Shown: in pieces, positions 24,360 through 36,665 of the stretch | Layout: the number at the start of each line of letters is the position of its first letter | Position numbering within the stretch: the stretch's first letter is position 1 | Assembly (NCBI RefSeq): GCF_949987535.1 | Contig: NW_026645869.1 | Coordinates: forward strand, 62,001 to 126,000 | DNA length: 64,000 bases | Direction of reading: 5' to 3' | Source of the DNA: Balaenoptera acutorostrata | Lineage: Eukaryota > Chordata > Mammalia > Artiodactyla > Balaenopteridae | The notes under the pieces: generated by a model | Told to the model about the DNA's origin: nothing | Database searches by the model: none | Seen by the model: only the letters and a program-made list of their open reading frames with translations | Position numbers and translations under genes: made by a program

Positions 24360-26117
24360 CCCGTGAAACAAAGACAGTGAAAGAGAGAGAAATTCTTACA
24401 AAATTCGTTCAGGGGCTGTGATGCAACCTGGATTGACCATATCTAGACCCACAGCTGATTGAGACATAAGGGTGGACACTCTTGGGGCTGCGAGGTTCGG
24501 TGAGGTTGGGTGAGCCAACGCAGACCCTTTCAAGTAATACTGCATGGTACCCATCCCATGGGTCCCAAATCTCCAGGTTCAAGGGCATCTTCCTACGTCG
24601 AAAACAGGCATGAGAAACCCAGAAGATGGTACACCGTGTGATCGGGAAAGGTTTCTAAAACGCACCTCATTTCTCATCTCCTTTGCTCGGGTTCGCCATT
24701 CCAGCCGATTTACTAGCCATCTCCCTCCTTGGAGAATCAGCACCTTTAACCTCCTGTTCCGTTCAGGTTGCAATTTGTCCTGAGGATGAAGGGGAAGAGG
24801 GGGAACCAATGAGAGACTAGCTCTAGGTGTTGGGACAGGCACAGGTCACTCTATTTTCCCATCAGGAAGAAGAATTAAGCACAAGCTCAGCCTGCCCCCC
24901 AGAACCAGAAGAGGGCCTGAAGCAATCCTGCGCTTTTGCGGCCAGCTCCCAAAAAAGCGAGTTGAAAAATGGAGCTCAGGGGCACTGCAATTCACAAACC
25001 TGCAGAGTTTTAAATGATACCTCTCGTCCACAAATATATTAAGGGAAGGCAACGAAGAGGCTTTGAAAGCAAGGCAGAAATGCAGGAAACAGATTTCAGG
25101 AGGTAGATTCGAATCGCCTTGAAAGCACATGAAAAGCGGCAAAACGTGGACAATGATGCCCTTGGCCAAAAAGGGCGTATGCGTTTTTTCCTGAATATAT
25201 TCAGGAAAAAACGCATACGCCCTTTTTGGCCAACCAAGCAACCTGGAAAGGCCAATCAGCGCTCCAAAGAAGTCTCGCTTCCCAGCGGGCAAAAGGGCCA
25301 TGCGGAAAAAAGTGTCCAAACCAGAAATGCAGGACCGGCCATGGAGAAATGGGAGCCTTGCTACGCTGATGGGTGGGATGTAAATTGCCAATAGGCACTC
25401 CGGAGAAGTGTACGGTGTGTTCTGAAACATCTAAAAACACAGCTTGGAGAGCATAGGGCACTTCCACTCATGGGCGTATAAATTGGGAAAACTAAAAATC
25501 AGCAAGACACAGGCACCCCAAAGTTTAGGGCTGCTCTGTGGACAAGAACCCCCACTTCATTACACCTTAAATATCCTAGGAAAGAGAAAAATGGATAAAG
25601 AAGTTGTGGTCCTCATGTACAATGGAATATCACTCAGCCATGAAATCAACGTCATAAGGCTAGTAGCAGCACGATGAGTGGATTTAGGTATGACGATTCT
25701 AAGTGAAATAAGTCACACAGAAAAAGACACTTATCATAAGATATCACTTATAGAGGGAATGTAAAAACCGCTACACTTGAACTGAATTGCAAAACAGAAC
25801 AGAGTCACACGTTTAGGAAACACACTATGGCTGCTGAACGGGAAAGGTGAGGTGGGGTGATGCATAAAACAAGGGTTTCAAATTAGCTCCGATACCGTTC
25901 CATAAACCCAATATGTAAGAGACAAGACCTATTCCTTTTTCAGTGAACTGGACTCAACACCCCCTATTCACCGCACAAGAATATATCTGACTAGTAAGAA
26001 TCTTCAAACCTATGTATTGATATCTCTCTGTAAGTGAGTCAAGGGGGTGTAAAGCGGCATAAACACAGCCGTGAAAAGCAGCTAAACCCCATTATAAAAC
26101 TAAATTACTTTTCAAAA
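24360..26117 (+). repeat. Satellite monomer M15
   Basis: 1,758 bp. Private: TTCCGTTCAGG near 24758, CAGAAATGCAGG near 25076, GGTATGACG near 25687. It combines the derived CAATAGGCACTCC haplotype with the CCATGCGG variant usual in the other haplotype, so it looks mosaic. Perfect palindrome at 25162. Confidence 0.95.
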
Positions 26118-27874
26118 CCCGTGAAACAAAGACAGTGAAAGAGAGAGAAATTCTTACAAAATTCGTTCAGGGGCTGTGATGCAACCTGGATTGACCATAT
26201 CTAGACACACAGCTGATTGAGACATAAGGGTGGACACTCTTGGGGCTGAGAGGTTCGGTGAGGTTGGGTGAGCCAACGCAGACCCTTTCAAGTAATACTG
26301 CATGGTACCCATCCCATGGGTCCCAAATCTCCAGGTTCAAGGGCATCTTCCTACGTCGAAAACAGGCATGAGAAACCCAGAAGATGGTACACCGTGTGAT
26401 CGGGAAAGGTTTCTAAAACGCACCTCATTTCTCATCTCCTTTGCTCGGGTTCGCCATTCCAGCCGATTTACTAGCCATCTCCCTCCTTGGAGAATCAGCA
26501 CCTTTAACCTCCTGTTCCGTACAGGTTGCAATTTGTCCTGAGGATGAAGGGGAAGAGGGGGAACCAATGAGAGACTAGCTCTAGGTGTTGGGACAGGCAC
26601 AGGTCACTCTATTTTCCCATCAGGAAGAAGAATTAAGCACAAGCTCAGCCTGCCCCCCAGAACCAGAAGAGGGCCTGAAGCAATCCTGCGCTTTTGCGGC
26701 CAGCTCCCAAAAAAGCGAGTTGAAAAATGGAGCTCAGGGGCACTGCAATTCACAAACCTGCAGAGTTTTAAATGATACCTCTTGTCCACAAATATATTAA
26801 GGGAAGGCAACGAAGAGGCTTTGAAAGCAAGGCAGAATTGCAGGAAACAGATTTCAGGAGGTAGATTCGAATCGCCTTGAAAGCACATGAAAAGCGGCAA
26901 AACGTGGACAATGATGCCCTTGGCCAAAAAGGGCGTATGCCTTTTTTCCTGAATATATTCAGGAAAAAACGCATACGCCCTTTTTGGCCAACCAAGCAAC
27001 CTGGAAAGGCCAATCAGCGCTCCAAAGAAGTCTCGCTTCCCAGCGGGCAAAAGGGCCATGCGGAAAAAAGTGTCCAAACCAGAAATGCAGGACCGGCCAT
27101 GGAGAAATGGGAGCCTTGCTACGCTGATGGGTGGGATGTAAATTGCCAACAGCCACTCTGGAGAAGTGTACGGTGTGTTCTGAAACATCTAAAAAACACA
27201 GCTTGGAGAGCATAGGGCACTTCCACTCATGGCCGTATAAATTGGGAAAACTAAAAATCAGCAAGACACAGGCACCCCAAAGTTTAGGGCTGCTCTGTGG
27301 ACAAGAACCCCCACTTCATTACACCTTAAATATCCTAGGAAAGAGAAAAATGGATAAAGAAGTTGTGGTCCTCATGTACAATGGAATATCACTCAGCCAT
27401 GAAATCAACGTCATAAGGCTAGTAGCAGCACGATGAGTGGATTTAGGTACGACGATTCTAAGTGAAATATCACACAGAAAAAGACACTTATCATAAGATA
27501 TCACTTCTAGAGGGAATGTAAAAACCGCTACACTTGAACTGAATTGCAAAACAGAACAGAGTCCCACGTTTAGGAAACACACTATGGCTGCTGAACGGGA
27601 AAGGTGAGGTGGGGTGATGCATAAAACAAGGGTTTCAAATTAGCTCCGATACCGTTCCATAAACCCAATATGTAAGAGACAAGACCTATTCCTTTTTCAG
27701 TGAACTGGACTCAACACCCCCTATTCACCGCACAAGAATATATCTGACTAGTAAGAATCTTCAAACCTATGTATTGATATCTCTCTGTAAGTGAGTCAAG
27801 GGGGTGTAAAGCGGCATAAACACAGCCGTGAAAAGCAGCTAAACCCCATTATAAAAATAAATTACTTTTCAAAA
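26118..27874 (+). repeat. Satellite monomer M16
   Basis: 1,757 bp. Private: TAGACACACAG near 26202, CCTCTTGTCCAC near 26777, and a two-base deletion giving GTGAAATATCACAC near 27463. Palindrome at 26920 has the G-to-C mismatch. Confidence 0.95.
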
Positions 27875-29632
27875 CCCGTGAAACAAAGACAGTGAAAGAG
27901 AGAGAAATTCTTACAAAATTCGTTCAGGGGCTGTGATGCAACCTGGATTGACCATATCTAGACCCACAGCTGATTGAGACATAAGGGTGGACACTCTTGG
28001 GGCTGCGAGGTTCGGTGAGGTTGGGTGAGCCAACGCAGACCCTTTCAAGTAATACTGCATGGTACCCATCCCATGGGTCCCAAATCTCCAGGTTCAAGGG
28101 CATCTTCCTACGTCGAAAACAGGCATGAGAAACCCAGAAGATGGTACACCGTGTGATCGGGAAAGGTTTCTAAAACGCACCTCATTTCTCATCTCCTTTG
28201 CTCGGGTTCGCCATTCCAGCCGATTTACTAGCCATCTCCCTCCTTGGAGAATCAGCACCTTTAACCTCCTGTTCCGTACAGGTTGCAATTTGTCCTGAGG
28301 ATGAAGGGGAAGAGGGGGAACCAATGAGAGACTAGCTCTAGGTGTTGGGACAGGCACAGGTCACTCTATTTTCCCATCAGGAAGAAGAATTAAGCACAAG
28401 CTCAGCCTGCCCCCCAGAACCAGAAGAGGGCCTGAAGCAATCCTGCGCTTTTGCGGCCAGCTCCCAAAAAAGCGAGTTGAAAAATGGAGCTCAGGGGCAC
28501 TGCAATTCACAGACCTGCAGAGTTTTAAATGATACCTCTCGTCCACAAATATATTAAGGGAAGGCAACGAAGAGGCTTTGAAAGCAAGGCAGAATTGCAG
28601 GAAACAGATTTCAGGAGGTAGATTCGAATCGCCTTGAAAGCACATGAAAAGCGGCAAAACGTGGACAATGATGCCCTTGGCCAAAAAGGGCGTATGCGTT
28701 TTTTCCTGAATATATTCAGGAAAAAACGCATACGCCCTTTTTGGCCAACCAAGCAACCTGGAAAGGCCAATCAGCGCTCCAAAGAAGTCTCGCTTCCCAG
28801 CGGGCAAAAGGGCCATGCGGAAAAAAGTGGTCCAAACCAGAAATGCAGGACCGGCCATGGAGAAATGGGAGCTTTGCTACGCTGATGGGTGGGATGTAAA
28901 TTGCCAACAGGCACTCCGGAGAAGTGTACGGTGTGTCTGAAACATCTAAAAAACACAGCTTGGAGAGCATAGGGCACTTCCACTCATGGCGTATAAATTG
29001 GGGAAAACTAAAAATCAGCAAGACACAGGCACCCCAAAGTTTAGGGCTGCTCTGTGGACAAGAACCCCCACTTCATTACACCTTAAATATCCTAGGAAAG
29101 AGAAAAATGGATAAAGAAGTTGTGGTCCTCATGTACAATGGAATATCACTCAGCCATGAAATCAACGTCATAAGGATAGTAGAGCACGATGAGTGGATTT
29201 AGGTACGACGATTCTAAGTGAAATAAGTCACACAGAAAAAGACACTTATCATAAGATATCACTTAGAGAGGGAATGTAAAAACCGCTACACTTGAACTGA
29301 ATTGCAAAACAGAACAGAGTCACACGTTTAGAAAACACACTATGGCTGCTGAACGGGAAAGGTGAGGTGGGGTGATGCATAAAACAAGGGTTTCAAATTA
29401 GCTCCGATACCGTTCCATAAACCCAATATGTAAGAGACAAGACCTATTCCTTTTTCAGTGAACTGGACTCAACACCCCCTATTCACCGCACAAGAATATA
29501 TCTGACTAGTAAGAATCTTCAAACCTATGTATTGATATCTCTCTGTAAGTGAGTCAAGGGGGTGTAAAGCGGCATAAACACAGCCGTGAAAAGCAGCTAA
29601 ACCCCATTATAAAAATAAATTACTTTTCAAAA
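27875..29632 (+). repeat. Satellite monomer M17 (indel-rich)
   Basis: 1,758 bp, but only because indels cancel: an extra G near 28829, a lost T near 28936 (GTGTGTCTG), a lost G near 28988 (CATGGCGTA), an extra G near 29001, and two lost bases near 29183 (GTAGAGCACG). It joins the CACTCCGG state to the six-A run normally linked to CACTCTGG. Perfect palindrome at 28677. Confidence 0.95.
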
Positions 29633-31390
29633 CCCGTGAAACAAAGACAGTGAAAGAGAGAGAAATTCTTACAAAATTCGTTCAGGGGCTGTGATGCAAC
29701 CTGGATTGACCATATCTAGACCCACAGCTGATTGAGACAAAAGGGTGGACACTCTTGGGGCTGAGAGGTTCGGTGAGGTTGGGTGAGCCAACGCAGACCC
29801 TTTCAAGTAATACTGCATGGTACCCATCCCATGGGTCCCAAATCTCCAGGTTCAAGGGCATCTTCCTACGTCGAAAACAGGCATGAGAAACCCAGAAGAT
29901 GGTACACCGTGTGATCGGGAAAGGTTTCTAAAACGCACCTCATTTCTCATCTCCTTTGCTCGGGTTCGCCATTCCAGCCGATTTACTAGCCATCTCCCTC
30001 CTTGGAGAATCAGCACCTTTACCCTCCTGTTCCGTACAGGTTGCAATTTGTCCTGAGGATGAACGGGAAGAGGGGGAACCAATGAGAGACTAGCTCTAGG
30101 TGTTGGGACAGGCACAGGTCACTCTATTTTCCCATCAGGAAGAAGAATTAAGCACAAGCTCAGCCTGCCCCCCAGAACCAGAAGAGGGCCTGAAGCAATC
30201 CTGCGCTTTTGCGGCCAGCTCCCAAAAAAGCGAGTTGAAAAATGGAGCTCAGGGGCACTGCAATTCACAGACCTGCAGAGTTTTAAATGATACCTCTCGT
30301 CCACAAATATATTAAGGGAAGGCAACGAAGAGGCTTTGAAAGCAAGGCAGAATTGCAGGAAACAGATTTCAGGAGGTAGATTCGAATCGCCTTGAAAGCA
30401 CATGAAAAGCGGCAAAACGTGGACAATGATGCCCTTGGCCAAAAAGGGCGTATGCGTTTTTTCCTGAATATATTCAGGAAAAAACGCATACGCCCTTTTT
30501 GGCCAACCAAGCAACCTGGAAAGGCCAATCAGCGCTCCAAAGAAGTCTCGCTTCCCAGCGGGCAAAAGGGCCATGCGGAAAAAAGTGTCCAAACCAGAAA
30601 TGCAGGACCGGCCATGGAGAAATTGGAGCTTTGCTACGCTGATGGGTGGGATGTAAATTGCCAACAGGCACTCCGGAGAAGTGTACGGTGTGTTCTGAAA
30701 CATCTAAAAACACAGCTTGGAGAGCATAGGGCACTTCCACTCATGGGCGTATAAATTGGGAAAACTAAAAATCAGCAAGACACAGGCACCCCAAAGTTTA
30801 GGGCTGCTCTGTTGACAAGAACCCCCACTTCATTACACCTTAAATATCCTAGGAAAGAGAAAAATGGATAAAGAAGTTGTGGTCCTCATGTACAATGGAA
30901 TATCACTCAGCCATGAAATCAACGTCATAAGGCTAGTAGCAGCACGATGAGTGGATTTAGGTACGACGATTCTAAGTGAAATAAGTCACACAGAAAAAGA
31001 CACTTATCCTAAGATATCACTTCTAGAGGGAATGTAAAAACCGCTACACTTGAACTGAATTGCAAAACAGAACAGAGTCCCACGTTTAGGAAACACACTA
31101 TGGCTGCTGAACGGGAAAGGTGAGGTGGGGTGATCCATAAAACAAGGGTTTCAAATTAGCTCCGATACCGTTCCATAAACCCAATATGTAAGAGACAAGA
31201 CCTATTCCTTTTTCAGTGAACTGGACTCAACACCCCCTATTCACCGCACAAGAATATATCTGACTAGTAAGAATCTTCAAACCTATGTATTGATATCTCT
31301 CTGTAAGTGAGTCAAGGGGGTGTAAAGCGGCATAAACACAGCCGTGAAAAGCAGCTAAACCCCATTATAAAAATAAATTACTTTTCAAAA
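29633..31390 (+). repeat. Satellite monomer M18
   Basis: 1,758 bp. TTTACCCTCCTG near 30017 and CTTATCCTAAG near 31002 are shared with M19, its near-duplicate neighbour. Private: GACAAAAGGG near 29736 and AATTGGAGC near 30621. Perfect palindrome at 30435. Confidence 0.95.
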
Positions 31391-33148
31391 CCCGTGAAAC
31401 AAAGACAGTGAAAGAGAGAGAAATTCTTACAAAATTCGTTCAGGGGCTGTGATGCAACCTGGATTGACCATATCTAGACCCACAGCTGATTGAGACATAA
31501 GGGTGGACACTCTTGGGGCTGAGAGGTTCGGTGAGGTTGGGTGAGTCAACGCAGACCCTTTCAAGTAATACTGCATGGTACCCATCCCATGGGTCCCAAA
31601 TCTCCAGGTTCAAGGGCATCTTCCTACGTCGAAAACAGGCATGAGAAACCCAGAAGATGGTACACCGTGTGATCGGGAAAGGTTTCTAAAACGCACCACA
31701 TTTCTCATCTCCTTTGCTCGGGTTCGCCATTCCAGCCGATTTACTAGCCATCTCCCTCCTTGGAGAATCAGCACCTTTACCCTCCTGTTCCGTACAGGTT
31801 GCAATTTGTCCTGAGGATGAACGGGAAGAGGGGGAACCAATGAGAGACTAGCTCTAGGTGTTGGGACAGGCACAGGTCACTCTATTTTCCCATCAGGAAG
31901 AAGAATTAAGCACAAGCTCAGCCTGCCCCCCAGAACCAGAAGAGGGCCTGAAGCAATCCTGCGCTTTTGCGGCCAGCTCCCAAAAAAGCGAGTTGAAAAA
32001 TGGAGCTCAGGGGCACTGCAATTCACAGACCTGCAGAGTTTTAAATGATACCTCTCGTCCACAAATATATTAAGGGAAGGCAACGAAGAGGCTTTGAAAG
32101 CAAGGCAGAATTGCAGGAAACAGATTTCAGGAGGTAGATTCGAATCGCCTTGAAAGCACATGAAAAGCGGCAAAACGTGGACAATGATGCCCTTGGCCAA
32201 AAAGGGCGTATGCGTTTTTTCCTGAATATATTCAGGAAAAAACGCATACGCCCTTTTTGGCCAACCAAGCAACCTGGAAAGGCCAATCAGCGCTCCAAAG
32301 AAGTCTCGCTTCCCAGCGGGCAAAAGGGCCATGCGGAAAAAAGTGTCCAAACCAGAAATGCAGGACCGGCCATGGAGAAATGGGAGCTTTGCTACGCTGA
32401 TGGGTGGGATGTAAATTGCCAACAGGCACTCCGGAGAAGTGTACGGTGTGTTCTGAAACATCTAAAAACACAGCTTGGAGAGCATAGGGCACTTCCACTC
32501 ATGGGCGTATAAATTGGGAAAACTAAAAATCAGCAAGACACAGGCACCCCAAAGTTTAGGGCTGCTCTGTTGACAAGAACCCCCACTTCATTACACCTTA
32601 AATATCCTAGGAAAGAGAAAAATGGATAAAGAAGTTGTGGTCCTCATGTACAATGGAATATCACTCAGCCATGAAATCAACGTCATAAGGCTAGTAGCAG
32701 CACGATGAGTGGATTTAGGTACGACGATTCTAAGTGAAATAAGTCACACAGAAAAAGACACTTATCCTAAGATATCACTTCTAGAGGGAATGTAAAAACC
32801 GCTACACTTGAACTGAATTGCAAAACAGAACAGAGTCCCACGTTTAGGAAACACACTATGGCTGCTGAACAGGAAAGGTGAGGTGGGGTGATGCATAAAA
32901 CAAGGGTTTCAAATTAGCTCCGATACCGTTCCATAAACCCAATATGTAAGAGACAAGACCTATTCCTTTTTCAGTGAACTGGACTCAACACCCCCTATTC
33001 ACCGCACAAGAATATATCTGACTAGTAAGAATCTTCAAACCTATGTATTGATATCTCTCTGTAAGTGAGTCAAGGGGGTGTAAAGCGGCATAAACACAGC
33101 CGTGAAAAGCAGCTAAACCCCATTATAAAAATAAATTACTTTTCAAAA
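31391..33148 (+). repeat. Satellite monomer M19
   Basis: 1,758 bp. Near-duplicate of M18. Private: GTGAGTCAACG near 31541 and GCACCACATTT near 31693. It is the last copy with the derived CACTCCGG haplotype and the last with TTGCAAAACAG. Perfect palindrome at 32193. Confidence 0.95.
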
Positions 33149-34907
33149 CCCGTGAAACAAAGACAGTGAAAGAGAGAGAAATTCTTACAAAATTCGTTCA
33201 GGGGCTGTGATGCAACCTGGATTGACCATATCTAGACCCACAGCTGATTGAGACATAAGGGTGGACACTCTTGGGGCTGAGAGGTTCGATGAGGTTGGGT
33301 GAGCCAATGCAGACCCTTTCAAGTAATACTGCATGGTACCCATCCCATGGGTCCCAAATCTCCAGGTTCAAGGGCATCTTCCTACGTCGAAAACAGGCAT
33401 GAGAAACCCAGAAGATGGTACACCGTGTGATCGGGAAAGGTTTCTAAAACGCACCTCATTTCTCATCTCCTTTGCTCGGGTTCGCCATTCCAGCCGATTT
33501 ACTAGCCATCTCCCTCCTTGGAGAATCAGCACCTTTAACCTCCTGTTCCTTACAGGTTGCAATTTGTCCTGAGGATGAAGGGGAAGAGGGGGAACCAATG
33601 AGAGACTAGCTCTAGGTGTTGGGACAGGCACAGGTCACTCTATTTTCCCATCAGGAAGAAGAATTAAGCACAAGCTCAGCCTGCCCCCCAGAACCAGAAG
33701 AGGGCCTGAAGCAATCCTGCGCTTTTGCGGCCAGCTCCCAAAAAAGCGAGTTGAAAAATGGAGCTCAGGGGCACTGCAATTCACAAACCTGCAGAGTTTT
33801 AAATGATACCTCTCGTCCACAAATATATTAAGGGAAGGCAACGAAGAGGCTTTGAAAGCAAGGCAGAATTGCAGGAAACAGATTTCAGGAGGTAGATTCG
33901 AATCGCCTTGAAAGCACATGAAAAGCGGCAAAACGTGGACAATGATGCCCTTGGCCAAAAAGGGCGTATGCGTTTTTTCCTGAATATATTCAGGAAAAAA
34001 CGCATACGCCCTTTTTGGCCAACCAAGCAACCTGGAAAGGCCAATCAGCGCTCCAAAGAAGTCTCGCTTCCCAGCGGGCAAAAGGGCCATGCGGAAAAAA
34101 GTGTCCAAACCAGAAATGCAGGACCGGCCATGGAGAAATGGGAGCCTTGCTACGCTGATGGGTGGGATGTAAATTGCCAACAGCCACTCTGGAGAAGTGT
34201 ACGGTGTGTTCTGAAACATCTAAAAAACACAGCTTGGAGAGCATAGGGCACTTCCACTCATGGGCGTATAAATTGGGAAAACTAAAAATCAGCAAGACAC
34301 AGGCACCCCAAAGTTTAGGGCTGCTCTGTTGACAAGAACCCCCACTTCATTACACCTGAAATATCCTAGGAAAGCGAAAAATGGATAAAGAAGTTGTGGT
34401 CCTCATGTACAATGGAATATCACTCAGCCATGAAATCCACGTCATAAGGCTAGTAGCAGCACGATGAGTGGATTTAGGTACGACGATTCTAAGTGAAATA
34501 AGTCACACAGAAAAAGACACTTATCATAAGATATCACTTCTAGAGGGAATGTAAAAACCGCTACACTTGAACTGAACTACAAAACAGAACAGAGTCACAC
34601 GTTTAGGAAACACACTATGGCTGCTGAACGGGAAAGGTGAGGTGGGGTGATGCATAAAACAAGGGTTTCAAATTAGCTCAGATACCGTTCCATAAACCCA
34701 ATATGTAAGAGACAAGACCTATTCCTTTTTCAGTGAACTGGACTCAACACCCCCTATTCAGTGCACAAGAATATATCTGACTAGTAAGAATCTTCAAACC
34801 TATGTATTGATATCTCTCTGTATGTGAGTCAAGGGGGTGTAAAGCGGCATAAACACAGCCGAGAAAAGCAGCTAAACCCCATTATAAAAATAAATTACTT
34901 TTCAAAA
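33149..34907 (+). repeat. Satellite monomer M20 (subfamily boundary)
   Basis: 1,759 bp. First copy with right-hand subfamily markers: TTCGATGAGG near 33285, TTCCTTACAGG near 33546, GGAAAGCGAAAA near 34369, AAATCCACGTC near 34433 and ACTACAAAACAG near 34576. From here on every copy has the CACTCTGG haplotype. Perfect palindrome at 33951. Confidence 0.95.
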
Positions 34908-36665
34908 CCCGTGAAACAAAGACAGTGAAAGAGAGAGAAATTCTTACAAAATTCGTTCAGGGGCTGTGATGCAACCTGGATTGACCATATCTAGACCCAC
35001 AGCTGATTGAGACATAAGGGTGGACACTCTTGGGGCTGAGAGGTTCGGTGAGGTTGGGTGAGCCAACGCAGACCCTTTCAAGTAATACTGCATGGTACCC
35101 ATCCCATGGGTCCCAAATCTCCAGGTTCAAGGGCATCTTCCTACGTCGAAAACAGGCATGAGAAACCCAGAAGATGGTACACCGTGTGATCGGGAAAGGT
35201 TTCTAAAACGCACCTCATTTCTCATCTCCTTTGCTCGGGTTCGCCATTCCAGCCAATTTACTAGCCATCTCCCTCCTTGGAGAATCAGCACCTTTAACCT
35301 CCTGTTCCGTACAGGTTGCAATTTGTCCTGAGGATGAACGGGAAGAGGGGGAACCAATGAGAGACTAGCTCTAGGTGTTGGGACAGGCACAGGTCACTCT
35401 ATTTTCCCATCAGGAAGAAGAATTAAGCACAAGCTCAGCCTGCCCCCCAGAACCAGAAGAGGGCCTGAAGCAATCCTGCGCTTTTGCGGCCAGCTCCCAA
35501 AAAAGCGAGTTGAAAAATGGAGCTCAGGGGCACTGCAATTCACAAACCTGCAGAGTTTTAAATGATACCTCTCGTCCACAAATATATTAAGGGAAGGCAA
35601 CGAAGAGGCTTTGAAAGCAAGGCAGAATTGCAGGAAACAGATTTCAGGAGGTAGATTCGAATCGCCTTGAAAGCACATGAAAAGCGGCAAAACGTGGACA
35701 ATGATGCCCTTGGCCAAAAAGGGCGTATGCGTTTTTTCCTGAATATATTCAGTAAAAAACGCATACGCCCTTTTTGGCCAACCAAGCAACCTGGAAAGGC
35801 CAATCAGCGCTCCAAATAAGTCTCACTTCCCAGCGGGCAAAAGGGCCATGCGGAAAAAGTGTCCAAACCAGAAATGCAGGACCGGCCATGGAGAAATGGG
35901 AGCCTTGCTACGCTGATGGGTGGGATGTAAATTGCCAACAGCCACTCTGGAGAAGTGTACGGTGTGTTCTGAAACATCTAAAAAACACAGCTTGGAGAGC
36001 ATAGGGCACTTCCACTCATGGGCGTATAAATTGGGAAAACTAAAAATCAGCAAGACACAGGCACCCCAAAGTTTAGGGCTGCTCTGTGGACAAGAACCCC
36101 CACTTCATTACACCTTAAATATCCTAGGAAAGAGAAAAATGGATAAAGAAGTTGGGGTCCTCATGTACAATGGAATATCACTCAGCCATGAAATCAACGT
36201 CATAAGGCTAGTAGCAGCACGATGAGTGGATTTAGGTACGACGATTGTAAGTGAAATAAGTCACACAGAAAAAGACACTTATCATAAGATATCACTTCTA
36301 GAGGGAATGTAAAAACCGCTACACTTGAACTGAATTACAAAACAGAACAGAGTCACACGTTTAGAAAACACACTATGGCTGCTGAACGGGCAAGGTGAGG
36401 TGGGGTGATGCATAAAACAAGGGTTTCAAATTAGCTCAGATACCGTTCCATAAACCCAATATGTAAGAGACAAGACCTATTCCTTTTTCAGTGAACTGGA
36501 CTCAACACCCCGTATTCACCGCACAAGAATATATCTGACTAGAAAGAATCTTCAAACCTATGTATTGATATCTCTCTGTAAGTGAGTCAAGGGGGTGTAA
36601 AGCGGCATAAACACAGCCGTGAAAAGCAGCTAAACTCCATTATAAAAAAAAATTACTTTTCAAAA
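34908..36665 (+). repeat. Satellite monomer M21
   Basis: 1,758 bp. Private: CCAGCCAATTTAC near 35251, CTCCAAATAAGTCTCAC near 35810, a one-A deletion near 35855, CGATTGTAAG near 36243. The only palindrome with right-arm damage (35710). Confidence 0.95.
35710..35781. repeat. Palindrome variant with a right-arm mismatch (M21)
   Basis: The right arm reads TTCAGTAAAAAACGC instead of TTCAGGAAAAAACGC. This is the only copy of the 37 damaged in the right arm. The change also creates a stop in the antisense frame. Confidence 0.95.
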
